The position numbers and the translations under genes are program-made. Below the pieces are notes generated by a model. It worked only from the letters and a program-made list of their open reading frames with translations. It did no database searches and had not been told where the DNA came from. From the NCBI RefSeq assembly GCF_015352425.1, contig NZ_JADKNH010000001.1:1-64000 (forward strand): a stretch of 64,000 bases of DNA. The letters are read 5' to 3'. This document shows positions 16,396 to 24,348 of the stretch, piece by piece (positions within the stretch are counted from its first letter, which is position 1; the number at the start of each line of letters is the position of its first letter). Origin of the DNA: Fusibacter ferrireducens. Its GTDB lineage: Bacteria; Bacillota; Clostridia; Peptostreptococcales; Acidaminobacteraceae.

Positions 16396-16805
16396 TCAGT
16401 TACGAGTAATGGTACCTAAATAATCTTTTATAGCTACTTGAAGTAATTGAGAAAAATTCACATTATTTTCAACGGCGACGTCATTAAACCATTTTGGAAT
16501 TGTCAGAGTTTTTTTGATGGCTTTGTTTTGCATATAGTCTCTGACTGGTTTCATTAATACGTCTATCAAAACTACAGATTCGTTATCCTCAATAGTAATT
16601 TCACGAATGTGAGATGGAGGAGGAATTGGGACAGAATCATCTTCTAAACCAAAATGTGGAGTTCAAGAGCTTCCTTTGCATTTGTGACTGCTTCTAGCTC
16701 ATCATCGCCATATGAAAAGCAGCCAGGTAAGTCAGGGAATTCAACAGATATACCATCATCTGTAAAATGAAAAACCGCAGGAAATATATAACGATCAGTC
16801 AACAT
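16396..16805 (-). pseudogene. hicB: HicB-type antitoxin with a frameshift, cassette 14
   Basis: The reading starts with an RYIFPAVFHFTDDGISVEF-like partial RNase H fold and DLPGCFSYGDDELEAVTNAK, then reaches TAG at about 16,645. Shifting one frame there restores GLEDDSVPIPPPS, VVLIDV and a C-terminal ribbon-helix-helix (KTLTIPKWFNDVAVE) to the stop at 16,396. The total of 410 nt is not a multiple of three. HicB normally neutralises HicA; here it should be inactive. Confidence 0.8.
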
Positions 16806-16867
16806 AATACACCTTCTTTCATTAAATCATTAAAAGGTAGGGAGCCATCCTATCCTTTAATACCAGC

Positions 16868-17062
16868 TTAATTAAGAATACTCTCAAAGGTTTTTCGAGG
16901 TAAATCATTTTTAAGATGTGTAACAGTAACAGTAATAGTAATAGTACCACTTTTAGTTGGATGTTTTAATTGATGATGAGAACCATTGATTCTTATCACA
17001 TACCAACCATCTGAAGTTAAAAGTTTAAGAAGCTCCCTTGAGTTGTAAGAACGTTGATTCAT
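16868..17062 (-). CDS. hicA: HicA-type mRNA interferase toxin with an expanded strand, cassette 14
   Basis: A 64-residue protein from ATG 17,062, after TTGGAGGAGC. The dsRBD-like HicA fold has the catalytic His in INGSHHQLKHP near residue 28. After KSGTIT the usual VPHP strand is replaced by ITVTVTH, encoded by a repeated gtaaca/gtaata tract near 16,920-16,945, a likely slippage expansion that would disturb the fold. This may explain how the toxin is tolerated next to a frameshifted hicB. Confidence 0.75.
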   Translation of the reverse strand: MNQRSYNSRELLKLLTSDGWYVIRINGSHHQLKHPTKSGTITITVTVTHLKNDLPRKTFESILN

Positions 17063-17172
17063 AGCTCCTCCAATTTGGTTATTGAACATCAAATCCTAAT
17101 GGAAAGAAACAACGCTATATACGTATGTTATACACGTATATACCAATTGTATCAAGAAAGATTAAAACTTCG

Positions 17173-17288
17173 CCTAACACGATAATTTCCTACAGTCCTT
17201 CCGATATCACAGTCCTTGCGAGGCAAGGACAGCGCCACTTTTCCCTAAGGAAAAAGGAGTGACTTCGGTAATCTCGGGAACGTTATAC
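17173..17288 (+). other. attC15, hybrid arms (mirror of attC11)
   Basis: R'' GCCTAAC and R' GTTATAC. The left arm is of the TTTCCTACA type while the right arm is of the GGAGTGAC...GGTAATC type, the reverse combination of attC11. Internal CCTTGC-GAG-GCAAGG hairpin present. Confidence 0.88.
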
Positions 17289-17317
17289 GCCATTGAAGAA
17301 AAGCCAGCTAAGGCTAG

Positions 17318-17587
17318 CTAATTAAAAGAAATATGAAGTTTTTTACCTAAAGCATGTGCAATTTTGGACAAGAATTCTACACTAGGATTATAAGAACCAT
17401 TTTCAAGTCTAGATATTGCAGAGTGTTTTGTGTCAATTAATTCAGCAAGATCTTGTTGAGATAAACCTTGTTCTAACCGAAGTCGGATCTATTCTTTCTT
17501 TATATCATAAATAGGGGATAATGCATCATATTCATTTTTGATTTCTTCATCTTGAAATAGAAGTTGTTTGACTTCATCATGTTTCAT
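17318..17587 (-). pseudogene. HigA-type antitoxin with a stop codon, cassette 15
   Basis: Close relative of the cassette 8 antitoxin over its whole length (SRLENGSYNPS, KIAHALGKKLHISFN), but TAG at 17,489-17,491 replaces a Leu codon within the KKE-x-IRLRLEQG helix. A short product from a later start would lack part of the HTH. Confidence 0.8.
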
Positions 17588-17932
17588 TATGATCGCTCCT
17601 TTCAATATAATCGAACATATAAGTTAAAGCGCTTGTAAGTTCTTTATCTGGTGTCTTTTGAGTTTTCTTTTGAAAAGTACTTAAAAGAATAATCGTTTGA
17701 CTTTGCAGAGTAAAATACTCTATAACTATTAGTTGATTGTTTGAATCTCAATTCCCACAGAGCTTTAGTGTCAGTAATTTTTTTGATATGTAGCATTCCA
17801 AGAGATAATCCGAATTCTTCAAGAAGTTCAATTTCTCTAAGTATTTTAGCAAACATCCTTTTTAGGAATTGTTTTAAAAAAATCAATAACAGGACATTTT
17901 TCATTTTTAGTATAATATTCAATAGAAAAGAA
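17577..17932 (-). pseudogene. HigB-type toxin, several lesions, cassette 15
   Basis: Related to the cassette 8 toxin. The TTG start is replaced by TTC, an extra T near 17,852 shifts the frame within KDVAKILRE, and the same +1 shift at GTATTTTACT as in cassette 8 precedes the C-terminal part (QTIILLSTF, KKTQKTPDKEL). Two of the three lesions are unique to this copy. Confidence 0.78.
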
Positions 17933-18008
17933 TATTTTAACTTCCGAATTAATTTCGTTATATAATATATATGTTATATAAGCAAGTTGTAAAACCATCT
18001 TCAACGGC

Positions 18009-18195
18009 GCATAACACACCGATTACCTAAACTCATCTGATGTCATGGAATACGCAGAGAAATTTTTTTATTTTCTAGACTGGAAGGAGATAACAATTAA
18101 GTGTCGAATTACATATACTATAGATGGCATATTTCATGCCACTTTTGCCCTAAGGGTCAAAAGGAGTAACTTCGGTAAGTGCGGGAACGTTAGAT
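18009..18195 (+). other. attC16, long subtype
   Basis: R'' GCATAAC and R' GTTAGAT. Left arm CGATTACC; right arm GGTAAGTG. About 70 bp longer than standard because of an insert near 18,081-18,118 shared with attC9 and attC12. Confidence 0.82.
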
Positions 18196-18307
18196 GAAAT
18201 ATGATGAAAGTAGATAATATTTCATCGAAAGAAAATATAGTAATAATGATTAGATTATAAAAGTTTTTAGTGTAATTAAACAAGTATTATAAATAACGGA
18301 GGGGAAA

Positions 18308-18661
18308 ATGATAAATGGCTTTCACTGTATAAACATCTCAACGAAACAACCTGAGGGGTTAGTAAAATTTTATAATGAGAAATTAAACGTACCGATTATC
18401 GAATTTGATGAGAACTATGATGGTGTATCATTAGGCTTCATAAAAGATGCTCCTGTAATTGTTATATGGGATGAAAACAAATGGGGGAAATCAAATGAAG
18501 GCACAGTTAACTTAGTATTTAGATGTGATAATATTGATAAAACATATTTAGAACTAAAAGAGAAAGGTGTATTGGTAGATCCACCCCAAATAGCATCATG
18601 GGGAGGTAAAGAATTACCTTTAAAAGATATTGATGGTAACAAAGTGTTAATTCTAGAATAG
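18308..18661 (+). CDS. VOC-superfamily (glyoxalase/bleomycin-resistance-like) protein, cassette 16
   Basis: A 117-residue protein with two beta-alpha-beta-beta-beta repeats. HCINISTKQPEGLVKFYNEK opens the first and VNLVFRCDNIDKTYLELKEK the second; a final LKDIDGNKVLILE strand holds the metal-binding Glu. His near residue 6 and the terminal Glu are the usual metal ligands. Function could be detoxification, antibiotic sequestration or isomerisation. AACGGAGGGG lies upstream. Cassette ends match exactly (GTTAGATG / CATCTAAC). Confidence 0.8.
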   Translation: MINGFHCINISTKQPEGLVKFYNEKLNVPIIEFDENYDGVSLGFIKDAPVIVIWDENKWGKSNEGTVNLVFRCDNIDKTYLELKEKGVLVDPPQIASWGGKELPLKDIDGNKVLILE

Positions 18662-18716
18662 TAAAGTAAGATAAGTGATGTTTTATGAATAACAAAAGTT
18701 TATGACATCATACATC

Positions 18717-18835
18717 ATCTAACACACTGATTAACTAAATCGCCTTGATGTTATCGCCCTTGCGAGGCAAGTGCTTCGCCACTTTTGTCCTAAGGGTCAA
18801 AAGGAACGACATCAGTAATCGCGGGAACGTTATAC
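18717..18835 (+). other. attC17 recombination site
   Basis: R'' ATCTAAC is the exact complement of the cassette 16 start GTTAGAT. R' is GTTATAC. Arms CTGATTAAC / AGTAATCG; internal hairpin CCTTGC-GAG-GCAAG. Confidence 0.92.
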
Positions 18836-18862
18836 GTCATTCAATTTATAAGGACAATATTT

Positions 18863-19414
18863 ATGAAAAGAATAATTTTAGTAACAATCGGGCTATTAAT
18901 ATCTTCATGCTTGATATTTGTTTTTTACAAACCATTAGAAAATACAGAGAATATACCAAATGATGTGTTAGATTACATAGACGCATATGGATATAGAATT
19001 GTAGGATACGATGAAGAGAGAACGTGGCATCTTACAAAAGAAAATCTAAAGATAACGTATTTTGAAACATTTCATTTAATGGGATTAGACATAAGAGATT
19101 ATCTAGGAAAGGATTTAATCCTTAACTTTGTATATGTGACTAATCATCCGTTTGACAATGATTTTGATAGATTGAAAAGAACTATAAAATATGGATTTAA
19201 AACAGGTTTTCCGAATAAAACTAAAATTGTTGTAGTTAAGTTAGAAAACAATATTATCGGATCATATAGTCTAGATGTCCAAACAAGGGATAAACTCTTA
19301 GGTAATATAATGGGTGACATACATGGAAGGCGTATTGAAGAACTAATTGGAAAAGAGAGCAATGAAGTTTTAGAAGACATAATGATTGAAAGAGATAATA
19401 TATTAATAAATTGA
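18863..19414 (+). CDS. Membrane-anchored protein, possibly DUF4830-like, cassette 17
   Basis: A 183-residue protein with an N-terminal hydrophobic segment (ILVTIGLLISSCLIFVF, residues 5-21) that acts as anchor or signal peptide. The Cys near residue 16 resembles a lipobox but is not well placed. The middle (NDVLDYIDAYGYRIVGYDEE) resembles secreted DUF4830 proteins; the rest is unassigned. AAGGAC lies upstream. Cassette ends match over nine bases (GTTATACGT / ACGTATAAC). Function unknown. Confidence 0.6.
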   Translation: MKRIILVTIGLLISSCLIFVFYKPLENTENIPNDVLDYIDAYGYRIVGYDEERTWHLTKENLKITYFETFHLMGLDIRDYLGKDLILNFVYVTNHPFDNDFDRLKRTIKYGFKTGFPNKTKIVVVKLENNIIGSYSLDVQTRDKLLGNIMGDIHGRRIEELIGKESNEVLEDIMIERDNILIN

Positions 19415-19494
19415 ACGACGTATAACACGTCATTTTCCTATATTCCTTCCGATAACACGGTTCTTGCGAGGCAAGCGCCGCGCCATTTCTGCAC

Positions 19495-20054
19495 AAAGAA
19501 AACCACCGGTTCTACCGGTGGTTCTAAAGAGCTTTAGCTTTGAGTCAAAAAACACCTCCTTCTGATAAAATAATAATGGTTCGCCAACCATATTAGCTCA
19601 GAAGGAGGATCCGAAATGGATAAGAATAGTTTAGCACATACTCATTGGAATTGTAAATATCACGTGGTGTTTGCACCAAAGTATAGCATTTCAAGTGTGA
19701 TGGGATACTTAAAAGGGAAAAGTGCCTTGATGATATTTGATTGTCATGCAAACTTGAAATATAAGTATGGAAATCGCCGCTTTTGGTGTCGAGGCTACTA
19801 TGTAGATACAGTTGGACGAAATGAAAAAGCGATAAGAGAATAGGTAAAAAATCAATTACAAGAAGATATCGCAAATGATCAAATAAGTATTCAAGAATAC
19901 ATTGACCCGTTTACGGGTAAGCAAGTCGAAGAGGGCAAAAAAAATAAGAAGCTGCTTTAGCAGCAGCCAGTAAGCGCAAGCAGTTGGCGAACTGATTCAA
20001 TGAGCCTTAAGGCTCAAGCGAGTAACATGCCCTTATAGGGCTGAGCAAACTACT
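19495..20054 (+). mobile_element. IS200/IS605-family element remnant
   Basis: The left end has a perfect hairpin AACCACCGGT-TCT-ACCGGTGGTT (19,501-19,523), typical of the subterminal structures recognised by TnpA. The right end has further imperfect hairpins (GAGCCTTAAGGCTC, GCCCTTATAGGGC) near 20,000-20,045. The gene inside is deleted and interrupted, so the copy could move only in trans. Confidence 0.75.
19616..19960 (+). pseudogene. tnpA: IS200-type TnpA transposase with internal deletion and stop
   Basis: NSLAHTHWNCKYHVVFAPKY is followed directly by SISSVMGYLKGKSALMIF. The roughly 45 residues in between, which carry the HUH metal-binding motif, are missing in frame. The Tyr-containing FWCRGYYVDTVGRN segment remains, then TAG at 19,841-19,843 interrupts before the family C-terminus (YIDPFTGKQVEEGKKNKK). 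Catalytically dead. Confidence 0.85.
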
Positions 20055-20213
20055 CGCTAAGGTGTTAAAAGGAAGGAACGTCGGAAACTGCGGGAACGTT
20101 AGCAGACATTCAAAACATAGGTAGAAAAATCAAAAAAATACTCATATATCATTGATATAGGTAATGATTACCCATACAATTAAGATGCAAGTAAAAAAAA
20201 CAAAAAATTATCT

Positions 20214-21014
20214 ATGAATAGAATGGAGCTTAAAAAGTCCAATACATTAGAAAAATTCCCACTTCAATATAAAGGGGCAATTATTGATGTCGAAACAAAA
20301 GAAATTATGAGAGAAGTATCGAAAGCAAATCGAAGAATAGCAGAATTGAAAGGATATTCTGAGATTGTACCTAATAAAAATATATTGATAAATGCAATAA
20401 CCTTAAATGAATCAAAAGAAAGTTCAGAAATAGAAAATATTGTGACAACACATGACGCACTATTCATAGCAATGATGAAAAAATAGCATTTAATTGGACC
20501 TGCTAAAGAGGTCTTAAATTATAAAGAAGCACTCCGGAAAGGAATTGAATTAATAAAAGAAAATGAAATATTGACAACCAATATGATCGTTGATATTCAG
20601 GGAGTCATTGAAAAAAATAATGCTGGTATCAGAAAACAGCCAGGAATAAAATTGGTAAATGATATAACAGGTGAAATTATATATATACCACCAGCTTCAG
20701 AAGCTAAAATTTGAGAACTACTATGGAACTTAGAGCAATATATTAATGAAGATGATGAGAGTGATCCATTAATCAAAATGGCGATTCTTCATTATCAGTT
20801 TGGGAGCATTCATCCATTTTATGATGGAAACGGTCGGACAGGAAGAATCATAAATGAATTGTATCTTGTAATGAAGGGCTTATTAGATTCACCAATTCTC
20901 CACTTAAGTAAGTACATTTTGGCAACAAAAAATGAATACTATAAATTATTAAATGATATTTACAAAAATGGGAACTGGGAAAATTGGATATTATATTCAA
21001 AAATAAAAGTCTAA
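20214..21014 (+). pseudogene. Fic-family protein with two in-frame stops and a missing C-terminus, cassette 18
   Basis: One frame runs through from 20,214 to 21,014, interrupted by TAG at 20,484 and TGA at 20,712. The N-terminal Fic_N-like region (VSKANRRIAELKGY, NESKESSEIENI, the inhibitory helix) and the catalytic loop HPFYDGNGRTGR near 20,812 are recognisable. The frame ends at WILYSKIKV, so the usual C-terminal winged-helix part is absent. An AMP-transferase (adenylylation) gene in decay. Confidence 0.85.
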
Positions 21015-21024
21015 GAGAGGTAAA

Positions 21025-21234
21025 ATGATGAAAATTAAAGAGTTTTTACAGTATAGTGCTGCTACAACTAAATTAGATTTTTTAATTATAATTTCCAGTT
21101 TTATTGTTAGCGGAATTATATTTACAATTCTAAAAAATCAAAATGCAGTTATTTATTCATTAAGTATTGCATTTGCAATGATGATACTTTTAAAATTAAT
21201 GAAATTTAAAAAGAATAATAAACAAATGAAATAG
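21025..21234 (+). CDS. Small two-helix membrane protein, cassette 18
   Basis: A 69-residue protein (or 68 from the second ATG) with membrane helices near residues 18-37 and 42-60 and a Lys-rich tail (KFKKNNKQMK). AGAGAGGT lies upstream, ten bases after the broken fic gene. No family recognised. Confidence 0.55.
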   Translation: MMKIKEFLQYSAATTKLDFLIIISSFIVSGIIFTILKNQNAVIYSLSIAFAMMILLKLMKFKKNNKQMK

Positions 21235-21281
21235 ATTTCAAAAAATACATACGAGATTATTTCAAAATAATTTCGAACTTC

Positions 21282-21404
21282 CGATAACACGTCACTTACC
21301 GGAAATCGTTCTGAAGTCACACTCCTTGCGAGGCAAGGTTAGCGCCACTTTTTCCGCTGAGGCGTTAAAAGGAAGGGATGTCGGAAACTGCGGGAACGCT
21401 AGAC
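21282..21404 (+). other. attC19 recombination site, altered R'
   Basis: R'' CGATAAC. R' reads GCTAGAC rather than GTTAGAC. Left arm GTCACTTACC against right arm of the TCGGAAACTGC type; internal CCTTGC-GAG-GCAAGG hairpin. Confidence 0.88.
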
Positions 21405-21449
21405 GTAATTAATAAATCGGTATAGACATTTAAAAGATGAGGTGAAATA

Positions 21450-21998
21450 ATGGAAATCCGCAAGTTAGAGAGAATAACAGTTTGTGATATCGATAAGTTT
21501 GGACTAAATGGATTTAGAACACATAGAGTCCTACAAGTTGAACGTAACAAAAGTGACATTTACTTCGATTGCTCAATATCCGAAGTAGAATTGGAGAAAG
21601 AATATATAAAAGTATGGCCTCTTGATGATTCTACTTTAAATTACTATAACGAGATCATATCAAAAGGTATGTCATTCGGCGCTTATGATTCAGATGAGTT
21701 AGTCGGATATATTCTGCTTAGTGAAATGTCTTGGAATAAGAGTTTATGGATTGATTATATAATGGTTGCTGATACATATAAGGGAACAGGAGTCGGCAGT
21801 AAGCTCATAAATAAAGCTCTAGAAATCGGTAATACTAAGTATCGAGTATTAGTATTAGAAGTTCAAAATGAGAATTATGGTGCAATTAAGTTTTATCAGA
21901 AATTAGGATTCAATATAGATGGCGTTGAGTTTTCAAGGTATAGCGAAAAAGAAAATGAGAAGGATGTAGCTTTTATTATGAAATATAAATTCGAATAA
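21450..21998 (+). CDS. GNAT acetyltransferase resembling streptothricin acetyltransferases, cassette 19
   Basis: A 182-residue intact GNAT protein. Acetyl-CoA binding loop ADTYKGTGVGSKLINKAL near residue 108, strand LWIDYIMV before it, and the C-terminal LEVQNENYGAIKFYQKLGF near 138, a pattern close to Sat-type streptothricin acetyltransferases. Acetylation of an aminonucleoside antibiotic is possible, but many GNATs share this pattern. GATGAGGTG lies upstream of the ATG. Single-gene cassette. Confidence 0.75.
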   Translation: MEIRKLERITVCDIDKFGLNGFRTHRVLQVERNKSDIYFDCSISEVELEKEYIKVWPLDDSTLNYYNEIISKGMSFGAYDSDELVGYILLSEMSWNKSLWIDYIMVADTYKGTGVGSKLINKALEIGNTKYRVLVLEVQNENYGAIKFYQKLGFNIDGVEFSRYSEKENEKDVAFIMKYKFE

Positions 21999-22012
21999 GA
22001 TTTATTAACTAC

Positions 22013-22135
22013 GCCTAACACGTCAGTTTCCTACATTCCTTCCGATGTCACACTCCTTGCGAGGCAAGGTCAGCGCCACTTTTTCCGCTGAGGCGTTAAA
22101 AGGAAGAGAGGTTGAAAACTGCGGGAACGTTATAC
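22013..22135 (+). other. attC20 recombination site
   Basis: R'' GCCTAAC and R' GTTATAC. TTTCCTACATTCC left arm with a GGAAGAGAGGTTGAAAAC right arm; internal CCTTGC-GAG-GCAAGG hairpin. Confidence 0.9.
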
Positions 22136-22179
22136 GATATTTTCAAAGCACTGAAATCAGTACCAACAAGGAGCTTAAT

Positions 22180-23028
22180 ATGAAAAAAAAATTTCAAGCA
22201 ACGGTAACTAAATCAGATAGGCTAACTTATATAGAAATCCCATTTGATCCATCGAAGGAATTTAGTATAAAAGGGAAGATGGAACTTCGAGTAACTATAA
22301 ATGAAGTTACTTATACAAAATCACTGTTATCTCGGGGCAATGGGAATTACATAATGACATTAAATAAAGATATGATAAGTAAGTTGGGAATAAGTGTTGA
22401 TGGAATAGTTGACGTTTTATTAGAGAGTCCAGAATCAGATGATAAAGTGTTGGATGATGATTCGATGATCATTGAAATGTATAAAAAAGTAAGAATTAAA
22501 AAAGAGAAATCTGAAAATCTAGATATTCTAGAAGCAATATTTACAAGAAGAAGTATTAGGAAATTTAACAAAGAAAAAATTGAGAATGACAAGGTTGAGT
22601 TATTACTTAAGGCAGGATTATATGCACCAACAGCAGAGAATAAAAAACCTATAGAGTTTATTCTTGTAAGAGAAACATTGATTCTAGAAGAAATATCTAA
22701 TGCTCTTCCAAGAGGTAAAATGGTTCAAGAAGCTAATTGTGCCATAGTCGTTTGTGGAAATACTGATATACAGAAGCAAAAGGGCTTTGTAATTGAAGAT
22801 GGTTCAGCTTCGATTCAAAATATATTACTAGCCGCTCATGGTATGAACTTATCGGCAGTTTGGTGTGGAGTCTATCCTATGTCCAAAGTTGTAAAAGATA
22901 TAAGGAATATTTTTGAGCTGCCATCAAATATTTTTCCAATTGGTATAGTAGCAATTGGATATTCGGAAGAAGAAAGAGTAATTGCTAATAGGTATGATAA
23001 AGAGAAAATACATATAGACAAGTGGTAA
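22180..23028 (+). CDS. DUF1905-nitroreductase fusion protein, cassette 20
   Basis: A 282-residue protein from ATG 22,180, after AAGGAG. Residues 1-100 form a DUF1905-like barrel (VTKSDRLTYIEIPFDPSKEF, KSLLSRGNGNYIMTLNKDM, VDVLLE). Residues 115-282 form an FMN-binding nitroreductase domain (AIFTRRSIRKFNKEKIE, LLKAGLYAPTAENKKP, QNILLAAHGMNLSAVWCGVY). DUF1905 is usually fused to YdeI-type domains, so this pairing is unusual. A flavin-dependent reductase is expected. Confidence 0.8.
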   Translation: MKKKFQATVTKSDRLTYIEIPFDPSKEFSIKGKMELRVTINEVTYTKSLLSRGNGNYIMTLNKDMISKLGISVDGIVDVLLESPESDDKVLDDDSMIIEMYKKVRIKKEKSENLDILEAIFTRRSIRKFNKEKIENDKVELLLKAGLYAPTAENKKPIEFILVRETLILEEISNALPRGKMVQEANCAIVVCGNTDIQKQKGFVIEDGSASIQNILLAAHGMNLSAVWCGVYPMSKVVKDIRNIFELPSNIFPIGIVAIGYSEEERVIANRYDKEKIHIDKW

Positions 23029-23044
23029 CAGCTTTAAAAGCATC

Positions 23045-23175
23045 ATACAATATGACGGTTAGCAACTTGCTCATGCTGAAGTGTTATAAATGGTCAGAGA
23101 AAGATATTGGTTCGGATGTTCACGCAATAGTGCGTATGTTGGCAGAGCATGTCGCAAACCGCGGAAACGTTATAA
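23045..23175 (+). other. attC21, degenerate third subtype
   Basis: R'' has decayed to ATACAAT, and R' is GTTATAA. Arms GACGGTTAGC / GCAAACCGCGG pair, a subtype shared with attC22. Confidence 0.7.
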
Positions 23176-23280
23176 GAAATTATTCGAATCATTTAGGTAT
23201 GAGTTTTAATTGTTTGTATGAAGAGATTATAATTTAATTAACATCTTATCAGAATTATGAGTCTATCGAGAGGATTAAGA

Positions 23281-23598
23281 ATGAACAAATATAATGTAAT
23301 TACACTTTGTGGCAGCACAAGATTTAAAGATGAATTTATAGAAGTTCAAAAAGATTTGACGTTACAAGGGAATATTGTTATTTCTGTAGGCCTATTTGGT
23401 CATTCTGGAGATAATGATGTTTGGAAAAATGGAACTAAAGAGATGCTTGATGATATGCATAAATGTAAAATTGATATGGCAAACGAAATATTTGTTATTA
23501 ATAAAGATGGTTATATTGGCAGCAGTACAAAATCTGAAATTGAGTATGCAAAAACTACAGGAAAATCAGTGCGTTATTTAGAAGATATTGATGAATAG
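23281..23598 (+). CDS. Nucleoside 2-deoxyribosyltransferase-like protein, cassette 21
   Basis: A 105-residue protein from ATG 23,281, after GAGAGG. TLCGSTRFKDEFI near residue 7 and MANEIFVINKDGYIGSSTKSEIEYA near 70-95 are the two signatures of nucleoside 2-deoxyribosyltransferase-like Rossmann folds. The usual catalytic Glu position falls in the GYIGSSTKSEIE segment. It is shorter than true transferases (about 150 residues). A paralogue with the same layout is in cassette 26. Role unknown; possibly nucleotide salvage or nucleotide-signal cleavage. Confidence 0.75.
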   Translation: MNKYNVITLCGSTRFKDEFIEVQKDLTLQGNIVISVGLFGHSGDNDVWKNGTKEMLDDMHKCKIDMANEIFVINKDGYIGSSTKSEIEYAKTTGKSVRYLEDIDE

Positions 23599-23628
23599 AT
23601 TTATTATACGTTTGATTCAAATAACTTC

Positions 23629-23757
23629 ATCTAACATGACGGTTAGCGACATGCTCAGAAAAAGGCTTATTAAGGGTTTCAGAGGAACTGTGATTAGAAA
23701 CTTGTATATTTGTGAATGATGTATGGAGCACGATCGCAAACTGTGGGAACGTTAGTG
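23629..23757 (+). other. attC22, third subtype
   Basis: R'' ATCTAAC and R' GTTAGTG. Arms GACGGTTAGCGACATGC / GATCGCAAACTGTGG, like attC21. The usual CCTTGC hairpin is missing. Confidence 0.8.
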
Positions 23758-23859
23758 GAAAGAGCGAATTGACATAGCTTTCGCCACTTTAAACACATAA
23801 AAAATACATGCAAATATTCATGCAGATATGATATGCTTTAAGTAAGAGCAGTGAGTATC

Positions 23860-24313
23860 ATGATTGCAAAAAACTTAGATTTGAGAAGTGCACTGGATCA
23901 TATAATTTCAGTATTTGACTTAGGCCGAGGAAAGGCTTCAAAAGTCATTCAAGATGTTGAAAAAAATAAAGATCCGTACATTGTCGTTAAAAAATAATAG
24001 ACCACAAGCAGTTGTTTTGTCAGTTGAAGAATATAATAATTTGATGGAAACCCGTGAAGAGCTAGAGCCACAGAATAAAGGTGGTTATGGGAAGCCGTTA
24101 GGCAATCAAAATGAAACAGAGTTAACAGAATTTTTCAAAATAAAGTATAGAGGAATTGGAATAAGAGTAGTCTATACAATAGTGCACAAAAAAGAAATCA
24201 TGAACATCATTGTTGTCTCGTTAAGAACAGATGAAGAAAGTTATAAAGAAGCTGAAAAAAGAAAAGTTAAATATGGAGAAAGCGTTCACAAAGGCATATT
24301 TTACGCCACATAA
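23860..24313 (+). pseudogene. Phd/YefM antitoxin fused to a RelE-type toxin by deletion and frameshift, cassette 22
   Basis: The first frame (ATG 23,860) reads an antitoxin N-terminus: LGRGKASKVIQDVEKNKD and YIVVK, then stops. The other frame continues NNRPQAVVLSVEEYNNLME, the rest of the Phd fold, and then directly GYGKPLGNQNETELTEFFKI and VYTIVHKKEIMNIIVVSLR, which is the C-terminal half of a RelE/ParE toxin. The end of the antitoxin and the beginning of the toxin are missing. Neither protein can work normally. Confidence 0.8.
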
Positions 24314-24348
24314 GTATTGAGAAGTAAAGTATTATCGGAGGAGATATT

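Larger units (their letters stand above)
19420..20104 (+). other. attC18, interrupted by an IS200/IS605 remnant
   Basis: The left half (19,420 to about 19,493) has R'' GTATAAC and the CTTGC-GAG-GCAAG hairpin; the right half (about 20,055 to 20,104) has the GGAAGGAACGTC arm and R' GTTAGCA. The element splits the site near its terminal loop. Confidence 0.85.

Noticed and set aside
19144-19496. Minus-strand frames over cassette 17
   Set aside because: They are shadows of the plus-strand gene and extend into attC18.
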